Shown: piece by piece, positions 1 to 8,640 of the stretch
Position numbering within the stretch: the first letter of the stretch is position 1
How the letters are laid out: every line of letters begins with the position of its first letter
Assembly: GCA_900314755.1 (NCBI GenBank)
Contig: OMWH01000007.1
Location: 1 to 64,000, forward strand
DNA: 64,000 nt
Source of the DNA: an uncultured Prevotellaceae bacterium
Lineage (GTDB): Bacteria > Bacteroidota > Bacteroidia > Bacteroidales > Bacteroidaceae
Direction of reading: 5' to 3'
Notes under the pieces: model-generated
Seen by the model: only the letters and a program-made list of their open reading frames with translations
The model's database searches: none
Told to the model about the DNA's origin: nothing
Translations under genes and position numbers: made by a program

Positions 1-124
1 ACTTCTTCTCTGTTTTATGTAATTACTGTCAAAGAACTCTTTCCTTGCAGACGGGTCTCCCCGAAAGCGGATGCAAAGGTACGACTATTTTCCGAAACAA
101 CAAATATTTTACCGATATTTTTTC

Positions 125-174
125 AAAAAACAGCAAAAAAATGTCGGGTCTTGATTTTTGTCAAGACCCGACAT
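125..174 (-). terminator. Rho-independent terminator of the OmpA-like gene
   Basis: A perfect 14-bp stem (141-154 with 161-174, arms ATGTCGGGTCTTGA and its complement) closes a 6-base loop. On the minus strand it is followed by a T-rich tract (140 down to 125). It lies 27 bases beyond the stop codon of the OmpA-like gene. Confidence 0.85.
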
Positions 175-200
175 GCCGTACACCTTATTATATTATATAC

Positions 201-1034
201 TTACTCCGCTGGAGCCTGACCAATCAGTTCCATAAACTCATCAAGTTTCGGAGTGATGATGATCTGGGTACGACGGTTACGCTGTTTGCCGACCTCACTG
301 GTATTAGGCTGCAAAGGATTGTACTCACCACGACCACCGGCAGTGAGACGCTTCGGGTCAACACCATAGTTATTCTGGAGAGCCTGTACTACAGAAGAGG
401 CGCGCAGACAAGAGAGGTCCCAGTTGTTACGGATATTCTCACGCTTGATGGGCACGTCGTCCGTATTACCCTCGATCAGCACGTCATAATCCTTATAGTC
501 CTTGATAATCTTGGCAATCTTCGACAAGGTCTCTGATGCGCGGTCATTAATCTCATAAGAGCCACTCTTGTAAAGCATGTTGTCAGCCAGTGAGATATAT
601 ACCACACCTTTCAGTACCTGAACGTCAACCTCCTTCAGTTCCTCCTTGGAGAGAGAGCGAGTGAGGTTGTTGGTAAGAACCATGTTCAGCGAGTCACTCT
701 TTGACTTCACCTCGACGAGATGGCGGATATACTTATTCGACTCGTTAATCTGATCAACCAGTTTTTCAATAGACACATTATTCTGACTGGCATTAGAAAG
801 ACTCTTGTCAAGAGCCACCTGCAAGGCATTGGTAGCCTTTTCCTGCTGTGCTAACTGCTGTTCCAGACTTGCCACACGTGATTTAGATGCAGCCAGCTGC
901 TCCTTGGTATCCGTATAGTTTGCCTGCAACGCCTTATTCTCTTCCTGACAAGCCACCAAATCCTTCTTTGACGCACAACTGCTAACCATGAATGCAGCAA
1001 CTGCTATCGTCATCATAAAAATTGTTTTCTTCAT
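201..1034 (-). CDS. OmpA-family peptidoglycan-binding lipoprotein
   Basis: 277 aa. The first 19 residues are a lipoprotein signal peptide ending in a lipobox (VSSC, Cys20), so the protein should be lipid-anchored. Residues about 28-110 are heptad-rich and probably coiled coil. Residues about 150-265 form an OmpA C-terminal domain, with the family's NTDD, NxxLSxxRA and GKQRNRR elements; in this family the domain binds diaminopimelate in peptidoglycan. The likely role is tethering the outer membrane to the wall. It stands alone between its own promoter (1072-1102) and a strong terminator. The family assignment is secure. Whether it has any role beyond envelope anchoring cannot be told from sequence. 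Confidence 0.9.
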   Translation of the reverse strand: MKKTIFMMTIAVAAFMVSSCASKKDLVACQEENKALQANYTDTKEQLAASKSRVASLEQQLAQQEKATNALQVALDKSLSNASQNNVSIEKLVDQINESNKYIRHLVEVKSKSDSLNMVLTNNLTRSLSKEELKEVDVQVLKGVVYISLADNMLYKSGSYEINDRASETLSKIAKIIKDYKDYDVLIEGNTDDVPIKRENIRNNWDLSCLRASSVVQALQNNYGVDPKRLTAGGRGEYNPLQPNTSEVGKQRNRRTQIIITPKLDEFMELIGQAPAE

Positions 1035-1071
1035 TTTAATTTTCTCTTTAAATTAAACAATATTCTTGGTG

Positions 1072-1102
1072 CAAAGATAATGAATTTAGCATCAATCGTC
1101 AA
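1072..1102 (-). promoter_or_regulatory. Promoter of the OmpA-like gene
   Basis: On the minus strand, TTG (1102-1100), a 20-base spacer and TATCTTTG (1079-1072). This fits the Bacteroidota -33/-7 consensus and leaves a leader of roughly 30 bases. Confidence 0.7.
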
Positions 1103-1186
1103 GAAGACGACTCCGATTTAGATTATTTTAAGTAACCTGATGAAATTTTAGTGATTATTTCGGTGCCTATAGCTTCAACTTTTGAA

Positions 1187-1296
1187 GGCGGCACCTTCGT
1201 CCCACGGAGGCGGCACCTTCGTCCCACGGAGCCCAGGGCTTCGACCCTCGGAGGCGGCACCTTCGCCCCTCGGAGCCCGGGGCTTCGCAAGAGCAT
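1187..1296. repeat. Array of five 22-bp units, GC-rich
   Basis: Five contiguous units of exactly 22 bp begin at 1187, 1209, 1231, 1253 and 1275. Units 1 and 2 are identical (GGCGGCACCTTCGTCCCACG followed by GA) and unit 4 differs from them at two positions. Units 3 and 5 form a second subtype (GCCCAGGGCTTCGACCCTCG and GCCCGGGGCTTCGCAAGAGC). Each unit contains short dyads such as GAAGG/CCTTC. The array is far richer in G+C than its AT-rich flanks. Two other arrays with the same period but different sequence lie at 21855-21941 and 38840-38994. Confidence 0.85.
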
Positions 1297-1336
1297 ACTC
1301 TGTGTTGAGTGAATCTTATGGGAAAATCGCCATTCC

Positions 1337-1432
1337 TTGTCACCCTTATCACCTCGTTGCCACACATAACACGCTGATTCTCAAGTAGTGTTGCAAGGTG
1401 GCAACGGTTGCAAGGATAAAAAACTTTATGTA
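1337..1432 (+). repeat. 96-bp foldable repeat element, solo copy A
   Basis: This 96-base block aligns end to end with 38486-38581 (minus strand) and 40898-40992 (plus strand). The shared left arm starts TTGTCACCCTT. The shared right arm is GTGGCAACGGTTGCAAGG in this copy and ends AAAAAACTTTATGTA in all three. Left GTTGCCAC can pair with right GTGGCAAC. It is followed by an alternating GC run (TGCGCGCGTGCGCG). Unlike the other two copies it has no VapE-like gene beside it, so it may be a remnant or a non-autonomous copy. Confidence 0.85.
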
Positions 1433-1528
1433 TGCGCGCGTGCGCGAGGAATTCTGAGACTCCTATCAAGCGGAATACGGCTGGCTGATATCGCCCAGGG
1501 TCTTTCCAACAAAAAAGGAGACCTTCGC

Positions 1529-1559
1529 TTGGATATTATAGAGAAAATGATTACCTTTG
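1529..1559 (+). promoter_or_regulatory. purL promoter
   Basis: TTG (1529-1531), a 20-base spacer and TACCTTTG (1552-1559), ending 33 bases before the purL start. No purine riboswitch-like structure was recognised in the short leader. Confidence 0.65.
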
Positions 1560-1592
1560 CATCCAAATTTAAATAAATAAGGTATAAAGAAT

Positions 1593-4500
1593 ATGATTCT
1601 CTTTTTCAAGACCGCCCAGAAGAGTGTGATTGCCACGCAGGCAGACCACTCGCTCAACCAAGATGAAGTGAAGGAACTATGTTGGCTCTATGGTGAAGCC
1701 GAGTTGCTCAATGACAAGACACTGACAGGGTACTACGTCGGTCCCCGCCGTGAGATGGTGACCCCCTGGTCGACCAATGCCGTTGAGATTACCCAGAACA
1801 TGGGACTGAAAGGTATCCAGCGTATCGAGGAGTATTTCCCCGTTGCCTCAGAGGATGCTGAGCACGACCCCATGCTACAGCGTATGTACAACGGGCTGGA
1901 TCAAGAGATTTTCACCATCAATATCCAGCCGGAGCCCATCAAGTATGTGGACAATCTGGAAGAGTATAACGAGCAGGAAGGACTCGCCCTCTCTCCTGAG
2001 GAGATAGAGTACCTCCATAAGATTGAGAAAGAGAACGGTCGTCCGTTGACAGACTCCGAGATTTTCGGTTTTGCCCAGATCAACTCCGAGCACTGCCGTC
2101 ATAAGATATTCGGTGGTACCTTCATCATTGACGGCAAGGAGATGGAGTCGAGTCTGTTTGCGATGATCAAGAAGACCACGCAGGAGAATCCCAACAAGAT
2201 TCTCTCTGCCTATAAAGATAATGTCGCCTTCGCACAAGGTCCTATTGTAGAGCAGTTTGCCCCAGCCGACCAGTCGACGAGCGACTATTTCCGTGTAAAG
2301 GACATCGAGAGTGTCATCTCGTTGAAGGCTGAGACCCACAACTTCCCCACCACGGTAGAGCCCTTCAATGGTGCCGCCACAGGAACAGGTGGTGAGATCC
2401 GTGACCGTATGGGTGGTGGTGTAGGTTCCTGGCCTATTGCCGGAACAGCCGTTTATATGACAGCGTATCCACGCATCGAAGATGAAGGACGTGACTGGGA
2501 GAATATCCTGCCTGTTCGTCAGTGGCTGTACCAGACTCCCGAGCAGATATTAATCAAGGCATCGAATGGTGCCTCCGACTTCGGTAATAAGTTCGGACAG
2601 CCGTTGATCTGCGGTTCTGTGCTCACCTTCGAGCACCAGGAGAAGAACGACACCAAGTACGCCTATGACAAAGTCATCATGCTTGCCGGAGGTGTCGGTT
2701 ACGGTACCAAGCGTGACTGTCTGAAGAAAGAACCCCAGAAGGGTAATAAGATTGTCGTCGTCGGTGGTGACAACTACCGCATCGGCCTGGGTGGCGGTAG
2801 TGTATCCTCCGTAGATACCGGCCGTTATAGCAACGGTATTGAGCTGAACGCTATCCAGCGTGCCAACCCAGAGATGCAGAAACGAGCCTATAACCTCGTC
2901 CGTGCCCTCTGTGAGGAAGACACCAACCCCGTTGTATCTATCCACGACCACGGCTCAGCCGGTCACTTGAACTGTCTCTCCGAATTGGTAGAGGAGTGCG
3001 GTGGTGAGATTGACATGACCAAGTTGCCTATCGGCGACAAGACCCTCTCCTCGAAAGAGATTATCGCCAACGAGAGTCAGGAGCGTATGGGCTTGCTCAT
3101 CGACGAGAAACATATCGAGCATGTCCAGAAGATTGCCGAGCGTGAGCGTGCCCCGATGTATGTCGTCGGTGAGACGACAGGTGATGCCCACTTCTCCTTC
3201 AAACAGGGTGACGGTGTGAAACCCTTCGACCTCGACGTGGCACAGATGTTCGGACACTCTCCCAAGACCATCATGCGCGACAATACCGTTGAGCGGAAAT
3301 ATGAAGATGTGGACTTAGGTAAACTGGAAAACATAGATAAACTGGTCAAGCGCGTCCTCCAGCTGGAGGCTGTCGCCTGCAAAGACTGGTTGACGAATAA
3401 GGTAGACCGCTCCGTGACCGGTAAGATAGCCCGTCAGCAATGTCAGGGTGAGATACAGTTGCCTCTGAGTGACTGTGGTGTTGTCGCCCTCGACTATCGT
3501 GGTCGCAAAGGTATTGCTACGGCAATCGGTCATGCTCCACAGGCAGGACTTGCCTCTCCTGAGGCAGGCAGTGTTCTCTCTGTTGCCGAGGCACTGACAA
3601 ACATTGTCTGGGCACCCCTTGCCGATGGCATGGACTCCCTCTCACTGTCCGCCAACTGGATGTGGCCCTGCCGCTCACAGGAAGGAGAGGATGCCCGTCT
3701 GTATACAGCCGTCAAGGCATTGAGTGATTTCTGCTGTGACCTGCACATCAACGTGCCGACAGGTAAGGACTCCCTCTCGCTGAGTCAGCAATATCCCAAT
3801 GGCGAGAAGATCATCTCTCCGGGTACTGTTATTGTCAGTGCCGGCGGTGAGGTCTCCGACATCCGCAAGGTAGTCAGTCCCGTCCTTGTCAACGACAAGC
3901 ATGCGTCACTCTATCACATCGACTTCTCGTTTGACGAGCAGCGCCTAGGTGGCTCCGCCTTTGCCCAGAGCTTGGGCAAGGTAGGCTCCGACGTGCCCAC
4001 CGTCAAGAATGCCGAATATTTCGCTGATGCGTTCATGGCTGTTCAGCAGATGATTGAGAAGGGCTGGATCATGGCAGGTCACGACATCTCCGCCGGTGGT
4101 CTGATCACCACCCTGTTGGAGATGTGCTTTGCCAACACCAAGGGCGGTATGCACATCAACCTCCATGACTTATGCAAAGACGGCAACATCGTGAAGACCC
4201 TCTTCGCAGAGAACCCCGGTGTCATCATTGAGGTCAGCGACGAGCATAAGTTTGAGTTCAAGGAGTTTATGGAAGAGCTCGGCGTGGGCTATGCCAAGAT
4301 CGGATATCCTGTAGAGGACAGCCGTACCATTGTGGTAAAGGCAGGTGACAAGGAGCATACCTTCGATATTGACGACCTTCGTGACACATGGTATAAGACT
4401 TCCTATCTGCTCGACCGCAAACAGAGTTTCAACGGTAAGGCAAAGGAACGTTATGAGAACTACAAGCAGCAACCTATTGAGATGAAGTTCAACAAAGACT

Positions 4501-5345
4501 TCACCGGTATGCTGAAACAATACGGCATCTCTGCCGACCGCCGTGAGTCAACAGGCATTAAGGCAGCCATCATCCGTGAGAAGGGAACCAATGGTGAGCG
4601 TGAGATGGCTTACTCCCTCTATCTTGCCGGTTTCGACGTGAAAGACGTGATGATGACCGACTTGATCAGTGGGCGTGAGACCTTGGAGGACATCAATATG
4701 ATTGTGTTCTGCGGTGGTTTCTCTAACTCCGACGTGCTTGGTTCCGCAAAGGGATGGGCAGGTGCTTTCCTGTATAACCCGAAGGCAAAAGAGGCACTTG
4801 ACAAGTTCTATGCCCGTGAGGACACCCTCTCTCTTGGTATCTGTAACGGATGCCAGCTGATGGTAGAACTGGGACTCTGCGAAAGTGAAGAGTTAAGAAT
4901 GAAGAATGAAGAATCTGCTACCGCCCGTGCTCGTATGCTCCATAATGACTCCCATAAGTTTGAGAGTGAGTTCATCAGTCTGACGATTCCCCAGAACAAC
5001 AGTGTGATGTTCGGTTCGCTGAGTGGTAACAAACTCGGTCTGTGGGTGGCACACGGAGAAGGAAAGTTCTCGTTGCCTGAGGCAGAGAGTGCGTATAACG
5101 TGATAGCAAAGTATAACTACCACGGCTATCCCGCCAACCCCAATGGTTCCGACTATGACGTAGCAGGTATCTGCTCAGCCGACGGTCGTCACCTTGCCAT
5201 GATGCCCCACTTGGAGCGTGCCATCTTCCCATGGCAGTGCGCCTGGTATCCACGTGACCGCCGCATGGAGGAAGTCACACCATGGATTGAGGCTTTCGTG
5301 AATGCGAGAAAGTGGGTAGAAGCGAAAGTGAAGAGTGAAAAGTGA
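1593..5345 (+). CDS. purL: Phosphoribosylformylglycinamidine synthase, single chain
   Basis: 1250 aa, the length of the large fused PurL. It catalyses ATP- and glutamine-dependent conversion of FGAR to FGAM in purine synthesis. The N-terminal and central parts carry FGAM-synthase elements (AQINSEHCRHKIFGG, SLKAETHNFPTTVEPF, GAATGTGGEIRDR). The C-terminal glutaminase domain has the nucleophile in LGICNGCQ (Cys1084) and the later His and Glu in PHLER. The start MILFFKT follows a good promoter. One oddity is a run of four 7-bp repeats (4884-4911) between the nucleophile and the MLHNDSHKFES segment, which adds charged residues in what is probably a surface loop. The stop codon overlaps the next start by four bases. 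Confidence 0.97.
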   Translation: MILFFKTAQKSVIATQADHSLNQDEVKELCWLYGEAELLNDKTLTGYYVGPRREMVTPWSTNAVEITQNMGLKGIQRIEEYFPVASEDAEHDPMLQRMYNGLDQEIFTINIQPEPIKYVDNLEEYNEQEGLALSPEEIEYLHKIEKENGRPLTDSEIFGFAQINSEHCRHKIFGGTFIIDGKEMESSLFAMIKKTTQENPNKILSAYKDNVAFAQGPIVEQFAPADQSTSDYFRVKDIESVISLKAETHNFPTTVEPFNGAATGTGGEIRDRMGGGVGSWPIAGTAVYMTAYPRIEDEGRDWENILPVRQWLYQTPEQILIKASNGASDFGNKFGQPLICGSVLTFEHQEKNDTKYAYDKVIMLAGGVGYGTKRDCLKKEPQKGNKIVVVGGDNYRIGLGGGSVSSVDTGRYSNGIELNAIQRANPEMQKRAYNLVRALCEEDTNPVVSIHDHGSAGHLNCLSELVEECGGEIDMTKLPIGDKTLSSKEIIANESQERMGLLIDEKHIEHVQKIAERERAPMYVVGETTGDAHFSFKQGDGVKPFDLDVAQMFGHSPKTIMRDNTVERKYEDVDLGKLENIDKLVKRVLQLEAVACKDWLTNKVDRSVTGKIARQQCQGEIQLPLSDCGVVALDYRGRKGIATAIGHAPQAGLASPEAGSVLSVAEALTNIVWAPLADGMDSLSLSANWMWPCRSQEGEDARLYTAVKALSDFCCDLHINVPTGKDSLSLSQQYPNGEKIISPGTVIVSAGGEVSDIRKVVSPVLVNDKHASLYHIDFSFDEQRLGGSAFAQSLGKVGSDVPTVKNAEYFADAFMAVQQMIEKGWIMAGHDISAGGLITTLLEMCFANTKGGMHINLHDLCKDGNIVKTLFAENPGVIIEVSDEHKFEFKEFMEELGVGYAKIGYPVEDSRTIVVKAGDKEHTFDIDDLRDTWYKTSYLLDRKQSFNGKAKERYENYKQQPIEMKFNKDFTGMLKQYGISADRRESTGIKAAIIREKGTNGEREMAYSLYLAGFDVKDVMMTDLISGRETLEDINMIVFCGGFSNSDVLGSAKGWAGAFLYNPKAKEALDKFYAREDTLSLGICNGCQLMVELGLCESEELRMKNEESATARARMLHNDSHKFESEFISLTIPQNNSVMFGSLSGNKLGLWVAHGEGKFSLPEAESAYNVIAKYNYHGYPANPNGSDYDVAGICSADGRHLAMMPHLERAIFPWQCAWYPRDRRMEEVTPWIEAFVNARKWVEAKVKSEK
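4884..4911 (+). repeat. Four heptamer repeats inside purL
   Basis: AGTGAAG, AGTTAAG, AATGAAG, AATGAAG in succession. The block encodes Ser/Glu/Lys/Asn-rich residues in the glutaminase domain, and the same heptamer style recurs at the end of the gene. Gain or loss of one unit would shift the frame. Confidence 0.8.
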
Positions 5346-5351
5346 AGAGTG
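5327..5351 (+). repeat. Heptamer repeat across the purL stop and chrA start
   Basis: AGTGAAG, AGTGAAA, AGTGAAG, AGTG. The block provides the last purL codons, the TGA stop and the GTG start of the next gene. Confidence 0.8.
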
Positions 5352-5896
5352 TTGTGAGTAATCTCTATTGGGAGTCGTTCCGCACGTTCTTTAAGATTGG
5401 CATGTTCACCCTCGGGGGTGGATATGCCATGATTCCATTGATAGAAGAGGAAGTCGTCAACCGCCACCAATGGGTGAGCAAGGACGAGATGCTCGACCTG
5501 ATAGCCATCGCCCAGAGTTGTCCTGGTGTGTTCGCTATCAATATCAGTATTTTCATTGGCTACAAGCTAAGGAAGACACAGGGAGCCATTGCCACTGCCT
5601 TAGGGACAGCACTTCCCTCTTTCCTGATTATCCTTGCCATCGCCATCTTCTTCCATCAGTTTGAGGACAACAAGGTGATTGCCGCCATGTTCAAAGGCAT
5701 ACGCCCTGCCGTGGTGGCACTAATAGCAGTACCCACCTTCAACCTGGGTCGCCGTGCCCAACTGAACTGGCTCACTATCTGGATCCCGATAGTGTCAGCA
5801 CTGCTGATATGGCTGATGGGTGTTTCGCCGATATGGATTATCATTCTTGCGGGAATAGGAGGGTATCTTTGGGGGAAAATGAGAAATGAGAAATGA
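5342..5896 (+). CDS. Chromate transporter, CHR domain, first half
   Basis: 184 aa, a short-chain CHR protein. The diagnostic FTLGGGYAMIPLIEEE segment near residue 22 and a later SCPGVFAINISIFIGY segment fit the chromate transporter family. Several hydrophobic helices follow. Family members export chromate, but many housekeeping copies have no proven substrate. It starts with GTG, overlaps the purL stop by four bases and is followed closely by a second CHR gene. Short CHR proteins usually work as a pair, one for each half of the full-length ChrA. An ordinary housekeeping role is as likely as metal resistance. Confidence 0.88.
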   Translation: MKSVVSNLYWESFRTFFKIGMFTLGGGYAMIPLIEEEVVNRHQWVSKDEMLDLIAIAQSCPGVFAINISIFIGYKLRKTQGAIATALGTALPSFLIILAIAIFFHQFEDNKVIAAMFKGIRPAVVALIAVPTFNLGRRAQLNWLTIWIPIVSALLIWLMGVSPIWIIILAGIGGYLWGKMRNEK

Positions 5897-5930
5897 AAGG
5901 AATGAGAAATGAAAATGAAGGAATGAAGAA
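5881..5930 (+). repeat. Short A/G-rich heptamer-type repeats between the chr genes
   Basis: GAGAAAT occurs twice in tandem at 5881-5894 and again downstream, mixed with GAATGA and AAATGA words up to the next start. The block covers the last codons and stop of the first CHR gene. Confidence 0.7.
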
Positions 5931-6506
5931 ATGATATTTCTGTATTTATTCATCACGTTTTTTGAGATTGGGCTGTTTGGCTTTGGTGGCGGTTATGGAA
6001 TGCTGTCGCTGATTCAGCATGAGACGGTGGAGCACTGGGGATGGCTTTCGAGCAGTGAGTTCACCGATATTGTCGCTATCTCGCAGATGACACCAGGACC
6101 TATCGGCATCAACTCCGCCACCTATTGTGGCTATACGGCAATCAAGAATGCAGGCTATGGAGTACCACTTGCCATCCTCGGTTCGGCAACGGCAACCTTT
6201 GCACTGGTATTGCCCTCGCTGATTCTGATGATACTGATCAGCAAGATGTTCATGAAATATATGAACTCCCGCCCCGTACAGTCTGTATTCAAAGGACTGC
6301 GACCAGCAGTCGTAGGACTCCTTGCCGCAGCCACCTTATTATTATGTACACGTGATAACTTCTCGTCTCCCTCCGAGAACCCCTGGCAGTTCTATATCAG
6401 TGTCGCACTGTTCCTTGCCACTGCTTTCGGTACTGGAGTCATGAAGATCAATCCCATCCGCATGATTTGCTACTGTGCCGTCGCGGGATTACTGTTATTC
6501 TACTAA
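5931..6506 (+). CDS. Chromate transporter, CHR domain, second half
   Basis: 191 aa. FGFGGGYGMLSLIQHE near the N-terminus and MTPGPIGINSATYCGY at about residue 45-60 repeat the pattern of the preceding gene. Both proteins therefore come from one CHR fold, and together they should form the two-component transporter. Hydrophobic segments run through the rest of the protein. The gene ends two bases before the stop of the convergent GH43 gene, so no separate terminator fits between them. Substrate is not certain from sequence. Confidence 0.88.
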   Translation: MIFLYLFITFFEIGLFGFGGGYGMLSLIQHETVEHWGWLSSSEFTDIVAISQMTPGPIGINSATYCGYTAIKNAGYGVPLAILGSATATFALVLPSLILMILISKMFMKYMNSRPVQSVFKGLRPAVVGLLAAATLLLCTRDNFSSPSENPWQFYISVALFLATAFGTGVMKINPIRMICYCAVAGLLLFY

Positions 6507-6508
6507 CA

Positions 6509-8617
6509 TCACTCTTCCCAACGGAACACGGCACCATTACGGCGTGCCGGATCTGCCCCTGCGAAGTCCATGGAATACGGACTCCCTGTTGTCGGACTCT
6601 TGCCGATATACTTATGTGTCCGCATGGACATCAGCATAAACTCGTGGTTGAGATAGTCCTGCCACATAAACACCTCCGCTTTCGACACGTCGGTTGTCAG
6701 TCGCACATCACCAGCCAGTCCATAACCGGCACAGAAGACATAACGTCCGTCCTCACACTGCAGGATGACCTGTCCCTTCCCTTTGTCTATCAAGCGGAAA
6801 TGCGTCTGAGAAGCAGATGCCGTACTATCAGCATCATACAACATACCATGCGTCAATGCCACCATCGGTTTTTTAGTTCCGAGGTTGATAATACGGAATG
6901 ACTTACCATAAGGGATATTCCCGCTTCTGTCAGCCTCCGGCTCCTCAACAGTGAAGTTATCAAACTCAGCGTAGCCGCCCTTCTTGTCCTTGCGATTGTA
7001 GGCGAAGAGCGCATGGCGTGAGCCTTGGAAGGTGATAAGCTGATACGACAAGGGCATCTCGCGCCCCAGCGGGCGATAATGCTCACCGTTCAGCGAGAAC
7101 TCATAGTGGACCTGGTCGTTGTCGAAGTCGCCTACCATACGAAGCCATACCTTCTGCAACGGTGCGTCGCAGGAGGCGATGCCCAGAGTGACGGTGTCGT
7201 TGGTAGCTTGCTCAAAGCAGCGTAGGAGCAAGCCATAGCGACCCTGCTCAACGCCGATCCAAGAGCAGGGCACGTTGATATTGCCCAGTCCGGCAACGTC
7301 ACCTTCCTTCATGCCCCCGACATACAGTTCGACAGTTGCAATACTCTTCGGACCGATGACTCGCTGGGTCAGCGTGTTGCGAGCCCACATCAGCTGCTCG
7401 GCAGGCATGGACTGCAAACGCAGTCTGCCGTTTGTCAGACTCCATTTCTTATCATCCGGGTTGTGGTTCCACTGCCAGATGCGGCCCAGCTGCTTGCCAT
7501 TGAAATCCTCATTTCTTTCATAGGGAGCCCTAGGGATACTAGAAGAACTAGGAACACTAGATTGACTAGGAATATTAGGTTTCAGCCATGTACGCGGAGC
7601 ACGACCGAGGTTACCCTCCAAGCCGAGCATAGGCCAACCATCCTTCCATGTGATGGGAGCAAGGGTGACCGTTCTGCCAATGCTATGGAAGTCCATCATC
7701 AACAGAGCCCACCACTGTCCACTCTGATCCTGCACGATACCACCCTGATGAATGTTCGTACATGCCGTAGCATCCTTGTCCACCTCAGGGATACCGAACT
7801 TTGTCCCATCCTGCCCGATACGATATTTCTCGCCATTAGGCACCTGTGTCAATGATGCGGCATGATAGCCGAAAGTCTCGTCAGCAGTAATGGTAATCGT
7901 CTCGTAAGGTCCCCAGATACTCTTGGCACGGGAGCACAGCGTACGTCCATTCGGCTTGTAATCAGTGGAGATCAGGTAATACATCCCATTGATCTTGTAC
8001 ATGTGATGACCTTCCCCCACGGCATTGCCCTCTGGTATAATGGTACGTTCCGTCTCCTCTATCGGGCCACTCATATCTGGTTTCAGCTCCGTACACTTCA
8101 CCTCCCCATAACCATGGATGGCGTAAATCTTACCATCATCATCGAACAGGACGCTCAGGTCGTAGATACGCCCCTGCATATTATGATGCTTCCAGGGTCC
8201 ACGAATATCCTTGGAAGTATAGCACTGCAGCCCCTTACCATTGACATTCGAGTAGACATAGAACTGTCCGTTGGCATAACGGATGCATGGAGCCCAGATG
8301 CCCTGTCCATAAATCTCCTGATGATTCTTCAACGAGAAAGCATCATCCCCGAAGTCAAAACGGTCGAAGCAGTAACTGATATTCTCCCAGTTCACCAAGT
8401 CCTTGGAATGAAGGATGACCAGTCCCGGCACCGTATGCATAGTGGTGCCGGCAAGATAGTAGTCATCCCCTACCCTTAGAATATCCGGGTCAGAGAACTC
8501 GTCATAGAACAAGGGATTAGTATATGTCCCATTCCCATTGTCCGCCGTCCAAGACTGCGAATAAGAGGTGAGAGGTAAGAGGTAAGAGGTAAGAAATAAT
8601 ATGAGAATACGTCGCAT
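6509..8617 (-). CDS. GH43 glycosidase with ConA-like and C-terminal accessory domains
   Basis: 702 aa, exported. The five-blade GH43 catalytic domain covers residues about 30-330. Likely catalytic residues are Asp43 (FSDPDIL), Asp153 (IYDLSVLF) and Glu202 (GEGHHMY). Residues about 365-560 look like the beta-xylosidase C-terminal ConA-like domain. Residues about 575-702 (FRIINLGTKKPMVAL, then repeated short beta elements) resemble a beta-trefoil or similar sugar-binding module. Activity is probably beta-xylosidase or alpha-L-arabinofuranosidase type; the locus context favours arabinose-containing side chains or oligosaccharides. It is the last gene of the arabinan locus. The signal peptide (residues 1-20) is encoded partly by a 7-bp tandem repeat (8564-8591). 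Confidence 0.85.
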   Translation of the reverse strand: MRRILILFLTSYLLPLTSYSQSWTADNGNGTYTNPLFYDEFSDPDILRVGDDYYLAGTTMHTVPGLVILHSKDLVNWENISYCFDRFDFGDDAFSLKNHQEIYGQGIWAPCIRYANGQFYVYSNVNGKGLQCYTSKDIRGPWKHHNMQGRIYDLSVLFDDDGKIYAIHGYGEVKCTELKPDMSGPIEETERTIIPEGNAVGEGHHMYKINGMYYLISTDYKPNGRTLCSRAKSIWGPYETITITADETFGYHAASLTQVPNGEKYRIGQDGTKFGIPEVDKDATACTNIHQGGIVQDQSGQWWALLMMDFHSIGRTVTLAPITWKDGWPMLGLEGNLGRAPRTWLKPNIPSQSSVPSSSSIPRAPYERNEDFNGKQLGRIWQWNHNPDDKKWSLTNGRLRLQSMPAEQLMWARNTLTQRVIGPKSIATVELYVGGMKEGDVAGLGNINVPCSWIGVEQGRYGLLLRCFEQATNDTVTLGIASCDAPLQKVWLRMVGDFDNDQVHYEFSLNGEHYRPLGREMPLSYQLITFQGSRHALFAYNRKDKKGGYAEFDNFTVEEPEADRSGNIPYGKSFRIINLGTKKPMVALTHGMLYDADSTASASQTHFRLIDKGKGQVILQCEDGRYVFCAGYGLAGDVRLTTDVSKAEVFMWQDYLNHEFMLMSMRTHKYIGKSPTTGSPYSMDFAGADPARRNGAVFRWEE
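8564..8591 (-). repeat. Four heptamers encoding a GH43 signal peptide
   Basis: On the plus strand AGAGGTG, AGAGGTA, AGAGGTA, AGAGGTA. Read on the minus strand these are the codons for the hydrophobic TSYLLPLTSY part of the signal peptide. A change of one 7-bp unit would shift the reading frame near the start of the enzyme. Confidence 0.85.
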
Positions 8618-8638
8618 AACTATGAACTATGAACTAAA
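8618..8638 (-). repeat. Heptamer repeat in the leader of the 702-aa GH43 gene
   Basis: AACTATG AACTATG AACTAAA (plus strand) fills most of the 23-base gap between the two GH43 genes, immediately before the start codon. Confidence 0.7.
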
Positions 8639-8640
8639 AA

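Noticed and set aside
1123..1469. Overlapping small ORFs in the GC-rich array near 1.2 kb
   Set aside because: Both strands stay open only because the repeat units lack stop codons. No family resemblance or initiation context was seen.
1433..1592. Purine riboswitch before purL
   Set aside because: The region downstream of the promoter is only about 30 bases, too short for the aptamer, and no conserved core was seen.
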